Notes under the pieces: generated by a model
The model's input: the letters and a program-made list of their open reading frames with translations, nothing else
Told to the model about the DNA's origin: nothing
Database searches by the model: none
Assembly: GCA_913056175.1 (NCBI GenBank)
Contig: CAJXLM010000025.1
Coordinates: forward strand, 1 to 38,897
Origin: an uncultured Opitutia bacterium
GTDB taxonomy: Bacteria > Verrucomicrobiota > Verrucomicrobiia > Opitutales > Puniceicoccaceae
Length of the DNA stretch: 38,897 nt
Direction: 5' to 3'
In this document: in pieces, positions 33,802 through 38,897 of the stretch
Numbering within the stretch: the stretch's first letter is position 1
Layout: every line of letters begins with the position of its first letter
Position numbers and translations under genes: made by a program

Positions 33802-35579
33802 GCCGGGATGCCCTGCTCCTGCAGCCACAGTTCGAGCAGGGCCAGCTGGTAGAGCTTCGACCCGCCGAGGGAAGTGAGATGCTCGCCGGGGGCGGCGAGG
33901 AGTTCGTCCACGGTTTTCCGCTGGTAGAGACCGCGCGCGCGGGCAGCCTCGTTCGTGAGGGCGTCGCGGGCCATCTCGAGGAAGCGGCCCTCGAGATAGG
34001 TGAGCGCGGGCACCGGGAAGTATCCCTTCGGCCGGTCGATGACCTCGGCGGGGATCACGGGGCGGGCGGCCTCCTTCAGGGCGTACTTCCCGCCGTCCCG
34101 CACCTTGAACTCGGCGGGCATCCGCGCGGCGAACTCGACGACCTCGTGGTCGAGGAAGGGCACGCGGGCCTCGAGGCTGGCAGCCATGGTGTGGTTGTCC
34201 ACCCGCTTGACGGGATCCTCCACGAGCATCACCCGGGAATCGAGGCGGAGGGCCCGGTCGACGGGCCGCTCCGCCCCGGGCCGCCCGAAGTGCTCGCGCA
34301 CGAAAGCGAGGGGATGGTCCTCCTCCACCCGCCAGCGGGGATCCACGGTCCTCGCGTACGCGGCGTAGTCGCGGTCGAAGAACACGGAGGCATAATCCTC
34401 CACGGGTCGCTCGCTGCCGAGCATGCGCTCGTACCAGAAGTAGCCGGCAAAGATCTCGTCCGCCCCCTGCCCGCTCTGCACGACCTTCACGTACCGGCTG
34501 ACCTCCTGGGAGAGGAGGTAGAAACCGACGTTGTCGTGGCTCACCATGGGCTCGCTCATCGCCCCGATCGCCCGCCGGAGCGCCGGGAGGGTGTCGCTGC
34601 CCCCGATGGAGAGCTGGTGGTGCCGCGTGCCGAAGGCCTCGGCCACCCGGTCGGAGTAGCGGAACTCGTCGCCCTCCACGCCACCGACCGACTCGAATCC
34701 GATGGAGAAGGTCTCCAGGGGCTCGGGGTGCTGCTCGGCGAGAAGGCCCACGATGAGGCTGCTGTCCAGCCCGCCGGAGAGGAGCACGCCCACGGGGACG
34801 TCGGCGACGAGCCGGCGACGCACGGCCCGCCGGAGTACCGCGCGGGTCTCCTCGACCCAGTCCTCCTCGCTGTAGGTGGCCCGGTCGGGATCCGGTCCGT
34901 AGAGCACCTGCCAGTACTCGCGGGTCTCGAGGTGCTCGTTCGCCTGCACCCAGCCGACCGTGGCCGGGGGGAACTTCCGCACGCCCTGCAAGATGGTACG
35001 GGGAGCGGGCACCACGGAGTGGAAAGTGAGATAATCCTGCAGGGCCACGGGGTCGAGGCTGGTGTCCACCCCGCCCCCGGCCACAAGGGCCGGCAGGGTG
35101 GAGGCAAAGCGGAAGCGGCCCCCCACCCAGCTGTAGTAGAGGGGCTTGATGCCGAGGCGGTCCCGGCCGAGGAAGAGTCCGTCGCGGCCCTCCTCCGCGA
35201 TGGCGAAGGCGAACATCCCGTTGAGCCGCTCCACAAAGGAGGGGCCCCACGCGTGAAAGGCTTTCAGGAGGACCTCGGTGTCCCCCTCGCTGCGGAAGGT
35301 GTAGCCCTCCGCCCGCAGCTCCTCGCGCAGCTCGCGGTAGTTGTAGATCGCACCGTTGTAGACGATGGACAGCCCGAGGGTCTCGTCCACGAAGGGCTGG
35401 TCGGACGCTTCGCTGAGGTCGATGATCTTCAGCCGGCGATGCCCGAGGGCGATCCGCCCGCGCACCCGCAGCCCGCTCCCGTCCGGCCCGCGGGGGGCCA
35501 GGGATTCACACATCCGCACGAGCGCCGCCTCGTCGGGCGTCGGGTCGACGGGGTTCCATTCTCCACAAATACCACACAT
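33798..35579 (-). CDS. asnO: N-acetylglutaminylglutamine amidotransferase (AsnB-like)
   Basis: An asparagine-synthetase-like enzyme of 593 residues that amidates N-acetylglutaminylglutamine to the final osmolyte NAGGN. The N-terminal class II glutaminase domain has the nucleophile Cys2 (MCGICG), RGPDGSG (30-36), VYNGAIYNYRELR and GDTEVLL (99-105). The synthetase domain carries the PP-loop SGGLDSS (268-274), SGQGADEIFAGYFWY and KYALKEAA. The start ATG 35579 is fixed by the catalytic Cys2. It is the first gene of the coupled trio. A set of short direct and inverted repeats lies 78-117 nt upstream and may be the control region. Confidence 0.94.
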   Translation of the reverse strand: MCGICGEWNPVDPTPDEAALVRMCESLAPRGPDGSGLRVRGRIALGHRRLKIIDLSEASDQPFVDETLGLSIVYNGAIYNYRELREELRAEGYTFRSEGDTEVLLKAFHAWGPSFVERLNGMFAFAIAEEGRDGLFLGRDRLGIKPLYYSWVGGRFRFASTLPALVAGGGVDTSLDPVALQDYLTFHSVVPAPRTILQGVRKFPPATVGWVQANEHLETREYWQVLYGPDPDRATYSEEDWVEETRAVLRRAVRRRLVADVPVGVLLSGGLDSSLIVGLLAEQHPEPLETFSIGFESVGGVEGDEFRYSDRVAEAFGTRHHQLSIGGSDTLPALRRAIGAMSEPMVSHDNVGFYLLSQEVSRYVKVVQSGQGADEIFAGYFWYERMLGSERPVEDYASVFFDRDYAAYARTVDPRWRVEEDHPLAFVREHFGRPGAERPVDRALRLDSRVMLVEDPVKRVDNHTMAASLEARVPFLDHEVVEFAARMPAEFKVRDGGKYALKEAARPVIPAEVIDRPKGYFPVPALTYLEGRFLEMARDALTNEAARARGLYQRKTVDELLAAPGEHLTSLGGSKLYQLALLELWLQEQGIPA

Positions 35580-35656
35580 AATCGCCGCGGCGAGGGACTC
35601 CCACCGCAACCGGACGTTAGGAGCCGCTCTCCCCGCTCGGCCACGGTAAAAGCAAT

Positions 35657-35696
35657 CGGAATGCCAGTCGGACCGACGGGACTGGACCGGAATGCC
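35657..35696. repeat. Direct and inverted repeats upstream of the NAGGN operon
   Basis: The nonamer CGGAATGCC occurs at 35657-35665 and again at 35688-35696, 31 bp apart. Between them CCAGTC (35664-35669) is the inverted match of GACTGG (35680-35685), and GTCGG-a-CCGAC (35667-35677) is a perfect palindrome. This compact symmetry, lying before asnO with no gene in it, looks like a binding site for a regulator. No known regulator motif is recognised. Confidence 0.45.
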
Positions 35697-35717
35697 CCCC
35701 CGACGCCGACCTCCGTC

Positions 35718-36404
35718 CTACCGCCGCCGCTCCCGGTCGTCCGCAAACAGCTCCATCTGCGGCGCCTTCACCATGTCGTAGATCTTGAGGAGGCGGAGGA
35801 GGTGGAGGGTCTCCGATTTCGGATAGGCCTGGTTCGGCTCGATGCCGCGGAGAAGGTTTTCCAGGATCGTGCGGAAGGTGAGGATGAAATCGATCCCGTG
35901 CTCGCGAAGCAGCCGGATGCTCTCCTCCCGGTGGGGCTCATTCGAGGGAATTCCCGGGAGGACGAGCAGGGTCGCCGCCGGGTCGATCCGGCCGATCGCT
36001 TCCTGGTCCTCGGCAAGGTATTCCGCCGACTGCTGGAAGACATCATTCTTGAGGAACTCGAAGATCTTCCCGCTCTGCCGGAGCATCCGCGGGGTAAAGG
36101 AGGTGGTATGCCAACCCCGGACGATGACGAGGGCCCGCTGGAGAGAGCGGATGTCCCCGGAAAAGAGTTGGAAACCCCGGGTCGGGCCGGGCTCCTCAGG
36201 GTCCGGGTTGTAGACGAGCAGGTCGATCTCCTCCTCCGCACGCTTTTTGCGCGAGCGGACCTGGTACTTGCGCACTTGCCGCACCAGGAATCCGTTTCGT
36301 TCGAAGTACTCGCGGACAATGCTCTCGTCAAAGGTGGCCACTGTTTCCGAAACCCAATCAACGACCGCCGGATCCGCGGAGCAAGGCAAGAGGCCCGTTT
36401 GCAT
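35718..36404 (-). CDS. Conserved-looking protein of unknown function
   Basis: A 228-residue soluble protein. The N-terminal third reads FDESIVREYFERNGFLVRQVRKYQ, a basic patch SRKKRAEEE, and IDLLVYNPDPEEP. Strand-helix repeats follow (ALVIVRGWHTTSFTPRML, AATLLVLPGIPSNEPHREES, LREHGIDFILTFRTIL) and the end is acidic then basic. The EEEIDLLVY element after a helix of type REYFERNGFLV is reminiscent of PD-(D/E)XK nuclease folds, but a following catalytic Lys strand is not evident, so this is a weak lead only. I recall similar proteins in Verrucomicrobiota without assigned function. Start ATG 36404 lies 36 nt from the divergent TetR-like gene. Confidence 0.75.
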   Translation of the reverse strand: MQTGLLPCSADPAVVDWVSETVATFDESIVREYFERNGFLVRQVRKYQVRSRKKRAEEEIDLLVYNPDPEEPGPTRGFQLFSGDIRSLQRALVIVRGWHTTSFTPRMLRQSGKIFEFLKNDVFQQSAEYLAEDQEAIGRIDPAATLLVLPGIPSNEPHREESIRLLREHGIDFILTFRTILENLLRGIEPNQAYPKSETLHLLRLLKIYDMVKAPQMELFADDRERRR

Positions 36405-36426
36405 TCGCGGGGGAGGAGGATAGAGT
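36399..36426 (+). promoter_or_regulatory. Predicted promoter of the TetR-ABC1 operon
   Basis: TTGCAT (36399-36404), 16-nt spacer, TAGAGT (36421-36426), then 14 nt to the ATG at 36441. The -35 box overlaps the start codon of the divergent gene. Confidence 0.45.
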
Positions 36427-36440
36427 GCTCGCAGTTTACC

Positions 36441-37088
36441 ATGAACACGATGGCCACCCCCTCCGATACCAGCGACTGGCTCCAAGCCTACCGCCTCCAC
36501 GTCCTCGAGCACGGCAAGCCCCCCGCCTCCGTCTATCGGTTCTGCCGGGACGTCGGCATTGAGGAGGGGGAGTTCTACGAGCACTTCTCCTCCCTCCAAG
36601 TCCTCGAGGGAGAGATCTGGGCCGAGCGAATTCACCATGTCCGGTCGCTGCTCGCCGCCGATGAGGAGTACGCCGCCTACTCCCCCCGGCAGAAGGTGCT
36701 CGCCTTCGACTACACCTTCCTCGAGGCCATCCGGGGACAACGCTCCTGGTACCTGCTCCGCTTCCCCCGCTGCCAGCGGGAGGCCGAGGGTCCCCGCCTG
36801 CGCAAGTTCCGCCAGGCCTTCCTCGACTGGGCGGAACCGGTGGCCGACGAGCTGGCCGGGGAAAACACCCTCGCGGAACGGCTGCGGGCCCCCGCGGTCA
36901 CCGCGCGCTTGCTCTACGCCCACTTCTGCTCGGTCCTTCGCTTCCACCTCGAGGACGAGTCCGAGGCCTTCCAGCGGACGGACGCCTACATCGAGAAGAC
37001 GGTCCGGCTCTTCTTTGACGTCGCGGAGTTCCGGGCCCCCCAGAGTGCCCTCGACCTCTTCCGCTTCCTCCAGGGATCCCGCTCGTGA
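36441..37088 (+). CDS. TetR-like protein coupled to an ABC1 kinase
   Basis: A 215-residue all-helical protein. Residues 10-60 look like a TetR-type helix-turn-helix (PPASVYRFCRDVGIEEGEFYEHFSSL), with the usual E-F-Y-x-H-F ending. The remainder is a helical ligand or dimer domain (RQKVLAFDYTFLEAI, LRFPRCQ, YAHFCSVLRFHLEDES). Its stop overlaps the GTG of the ABC1 kinase gene in GTGA (37085-37088), and this TetR-then-ABC1-kinase pair is a recurring gene order in Bacteroidota and Verrucomicrobiota as I recall. DNA binding is inferred from fold only. The promoter is shared with, or at least adjacent to, the divergent unknown gene. Confidence 0.8.
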   Translation: MNTMATPSDTSDWLQAYRLHVLEHGKPPASVYRFCRDVGIEEGEFYEHFSSLQVLEGEIWAERIHHVRSLLAADEEYAAYSPRQKVLAFDYTFLEAIRGQRSWYLLRFPRCQREAEGPRLRKFRQAFLDWAEPVADELAGENTLAERLRAPAVTARLLYAHFCSVLRFHLEDESEAFQRTDAYIEKTVRLFFDVAEFRAPQSALDLFRFLQGSRS

Positions 37089-38533
37089 AGGAGCAAGGCT
37101 CGATCCCCAAGGGCAAGATCGGCCGGGCCGCCTCCCTCGCCGGGACGGGCGTGCGCATCGGCGCCAACTACGCCCGCTACCACGCCCACAAGCTCGTCAC
37201 CGGCAAGGACGACCGGGAGGCCCTGCACCGGGCCAACGCGACCGACACCTACAACACCCTCAGCCGCCTGAAGGGCGGGCCCCTCAAGGTCGCCCAGATG
37301 CTCAGCATCGACACGGCCTTCCTTCCTCCCGCCTACGCCGAACAGTTCGCCCAGGCTCACTACCAGGCCCCGCCCCTCTCCTATCCGCTCGTCGAGCGCA
37401 CCTTCCAACGGGACGTGGGGAGGGGGCCGCGGGAAATCTTTGATGAGTTCAGCCAGAACGCGGTCTCCGGGGCCTCCATCGGCCAGGTCCACAAGGCCCG
37501 CCTCGGCGACCACTACTACGCGGTCAAGGTGCAGTATCCGGGCGTCGCCGACAGCCTCCGCAACGACCTTCGCATGGTCCGGCCGGTCGCCATGCGGCTC
37601 TTCGACCTGACCGCCGCCGAGATCGATCCCTACCTCAGTGAGGTGCAGGAACGGCTCCTCGAGGAGACCGACTACGAGCTGGAACTGCGCCGGGGCAACG
37701 AACTCGCCCGCCGCACGGAACCGGAAGTCCCCGTCCGCTTTCCCCGCGCCTATCCGGAGTACAGCTCCGCCCGCATCCTCACGATGGACTGGGTCGACGG
37801 GGAACCCCTCGACCGCTTCGCCCGCGCCGAACCTCCCCAGGAACAACGCGACCGTATCGGCCAGAAACTCTGGGATTTCTACCACTACCAGGTCCACACT
37901 CTCCGCTCCTTCCACGCCGACCCCCACCCCGGCAACTTCCTCGTCGCCGGGGACGATCTTTGGGTACTCGACTTCGGGTGCGTGAAGGAGATCCCCGACG
38001 ACTTCCACGATGCCTACTTCCGGCTCCTCGACCCGGAAGTCGTCGTGGACCGCGACCTCTTCGCCGCCTGCCTCGAAGACCTCGATCTCCTCCTCGACTC
38101 CGACAAGCCGCAGGAGCGCGCCAAGCTGCTCGAGCTTTTCGAACAGTCCGTCCGCCTCCTCTCCCGGCCCTTCGCCGTCGCGGAATTCGATTTCAGCGAT
38201 CCCTCCTACCTCGAGGAAATCCGCACCTTCGGCGAACAGAGCAGTACCGATCCCGAGCTCAAGAAAATCGGCTCCAACCGTGGATCCACCCACGGTCTCT
38301 ACGTCAACCGCGCCTACTTCGGACTCTATTCCCTCATGGGTCTCCTCGGCGCCCGCATCCGCACCGAGCGGCCGGTGCTCCCACCGCGCCCGGACCGGCC
38401 GCTGCAACGAGTCGACACCGGCCAGCGCTCCCAGCCTCCCCCAGCCCTCCCCGAAAGCCCTCCCCTCCCACCTACCCGACGGCCAGCCAGGCTGACCGTC
38501 CGTCGGCGCGCGGGGAGAATCCTCGCGCAATAG
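37085..38533 (+). CDS. ABC1/AarF/UbiB-family atypical kinase
   Basis: A 482-residue atypical protein-kinase-like ATPase of the family linked to quinone and lipid metabolism. Family marks are GGPLKVAQMLSID (the KxGQ motif, here KVAQ as in a common bacterial subtype) and SGASIGQVHKARL in place of a Gly-rich loop. YAVKVQYPG carries the ATP-binding Lys148, followed by EETDYELELRRGNE, HADPHPGNFL and LDFGCVKEI. The family fold ends near YFGLYSLMGLLGARIRTE. The last 55 residues, Pro/Arg-rich, look unrelated to the family. Part of this tail and the preceding block is repeated 474 bp downstream. The start is GTG 37085, overlapping the TetR-like stop. Confidence 0.9.
   Translation: MKEQGSIPKGKIGRAASLAGTGVRIGANYARYHAHKLVTGKDDREALHRANATDTYNTLSRLKGGPLKVAQMLSIDTAFLPPAYAEQFAQAHYQAPPLSYPLVERTFQRDVGRGPREIFDEFSQNAVSGASIGQVHKARLGDHYYAVKVQYPGVADSLRNDLRMVRPVAMRLFDLTAAEIDPYLSEVQERLLEETDYELELRRGNELARRTEPEVPVRFPRAYPEYSSARILTMDWVDGEPLDRFARAEPPQEQRDRIGQKLWDFYHYQVHTLRSFHADPHPGNFLVAGDDLWVLDFGCVKEIPDDFHDAYFRLLDPEVVVDRDLFAACLEDLDLLLDSDKPQERAKLLELFEQSVRLLSRPFAVAEFDFSDPSYLEEIRTFGEQSSTDPELKKIGSNRGSTHGLYVNRAYFGLYSLMGLLGARIRTERPVLPPRPDRPLQRVDTGQRSQPPPALPESPPLPPTRRPARLTVRRRAGRILAQ
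38302..38423 (+). repeat. Repeat copy 1 (3' end of ABC1 kinase gene)
   Basis: These 122 bp are repeated at 38776-38897 with five mismatches, all in the first 45 positions. The remaining 77 bp are identical. The copy lies within the kinase reading frame. Confidence 0.93.
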
Positions 38534-38775
38534 ACGCACCCCCCTGCCCGAGGATCCGCCGCGCCCGAGGGCCCGCCGCGCTGTCCGTCCCCCCTCAGGA
38601 CGGACGGTCCCGTACGCCCGGGATCCGGAGAGCGGGAGAGGGGCCAACCCCGCCCCCACAAACGATCCCCCACCTTCCCTCCCCCGGGCGCGGGCCGACA
38701 ACCCGGGCCGGAAAAGGACGACCACGAAACCCCGACCCCCCCTCCACGGATCGGTTCTGCCGCCCCCGCAATGCC
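38534..38775 (+). terminator. Gap with terminator-like hairpin after the ABC1 kinase gene
   Basis: The 242-nt stretch between the kinase stop and repeat copy 2 holds a perfect 8-bp stem, GTCCGTCC (38583-38590) with GGACGGAC (38598-38605) and a 7-nt loop. No U-tract follows, so it is at most a weak intrinsic terminator. The rest is C-rich with no gene seen. Confidence 0.35.
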
Positions 38776-38897
38776 CGTCAACGGTGCCTACTTCGGACTC
38801 GATTCCCTCATGGGCCTCCCCGGCGCCCGCATCCGCACCGAGCGGCCGGTGCTCCCACCGCGCCCGGACCGGCCGCTGCAACGAGTCGACACCGGCC
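38776..38897 (+). repeat. Repeat copy 2 of the kinase 3' end, cut by window edge
   Basis: Copy 2 begins at CGTCAAC and stays in register with copy 1 (offset 474 bp) to the last base, so the repeat probably continues outside the window. In the same frame it reads VNGAYFGLDSLMGLPGARI, compared with VNRAYFGLYSLMGLLGARI in copy 1. An in-frame ATG lies at 38771. It may be a decayed remnant, a partial tandem duplication, or the start of a second gene sharing this tail. Confidence 0.88.

Noticed and set aside
33802-35250. Minus-strand open frame in phase with and upstream of ngg
   Set aside because: It is an out-of-frame reading of asnO. The true ngg start is the ATG overlapping the asnO stop.
33786-36440. 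Plus-strand open frame in phase with the TetR-like gene
   Set aside because: It is antisense to asnO and the unknown minus-strand gene. The TetR-like protein begins at ATG 36441 behind its own promoter.

Overview
This is a GC-rich (roughly 70 percent by eye), gene-dense bacterial chromosome segment with about 33 protein genes, one tRNA, one probable 6S RNA and very short intergenic gaps. The best taxonomic guess is Verrucomicrobiota, probably an Opitutae-type lineage. This rests on the style of the IHF-like protein, a 407-residue adenylate-kinase-like protein with an extra C-terminal domain, a RAYT-like transposase end and several conserved proteins of unknown function. It is an inference from remembered family resemblance, not a search result.

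Layout. (1) 1-700: the N-terminus of a RAYT/IS200-like transposase runs off the left edge, followed by hairpin-rich non-coding DNA. (2) 687-9.0 kb, minus strand: a membrane protein of unknown function, a probable 6S RNA, 5-formyl-THF cyclo-ligase, and a heavy-metal (Cu/Ag-type) RND efflux operon. The operon order is small Cys-rich secreted protein, CusB-like adaptor with an N-terminal metal-binding domain and a C-terminal DUF3347-like domain, CusA-like pump, and a stand-alone DUF3347-like protein. (3) 9.2-11.3 kb: Ldh2-family dehydrogenase and polyphosphate kinase 2. (4) 11.25-13.9 kb, minus: hisS, an IHF-like gene and a 3-hydroxyisobutyrate-dehydrogenase-like gene. (5) 14-21 kb, plus: DUF218 protein, lexA, the kinase-like protein, ilvN-ilvC, hemC-hemD-trpF. 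(6) 21-25.5 kb: alpha/beta hydrolase, UDP-glucose dehydrogenase, dapB, a XerC/D recombinase with a coupled 52-residue membrane peptide, and tRNA-Ser(GGA) with a terminator. (7) 25.6-30.9 kb: gamma-carbonic anhydrase, transaldolase, MFS transporter, malate dehydrogenase, dGTPase-like hydrolase. (8) 30.9-35.6 kb, minus: the asnO-ngg-M42 peptidase trio for the osmolyte N-acetylglutaminylglutamine amide (NAGGN), with start and stop codons overlapping at both junctions. (9) 35.7-38.9 kb: a conserved unknown, a TetR-like regulator coupled to an ABC1/UbiB kinase, and a repeated copy of the kinase's 3' end at the right edge.

Two broader signals stand out. First, most genes lack a Shine-Dalgarno sequence, and many share a promoter resembling TTGCCG-N16/17-YAGRRT. 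In several genes (dapB, transaldolase, the MFS gene, the kinase-like gene, the 214-residue membrane protein, probably lexA) the -10 box ends only 6-10 nt before the start codon, which predicts leaderless or nearly leaderless mRNAs. Second, a 189-nt structured region after the 5-formyl-THF cyclo-ligase gene has the size, rod-like fold, 3'-side hairpin and gene neighbourhood of 6S RNA. I found no wholly new multi-gene system. The least described items are the kinase-like fusion, the duplicated DUF3347 metal module, the NAGGN upstream repeats and the duplicated kinase tail.
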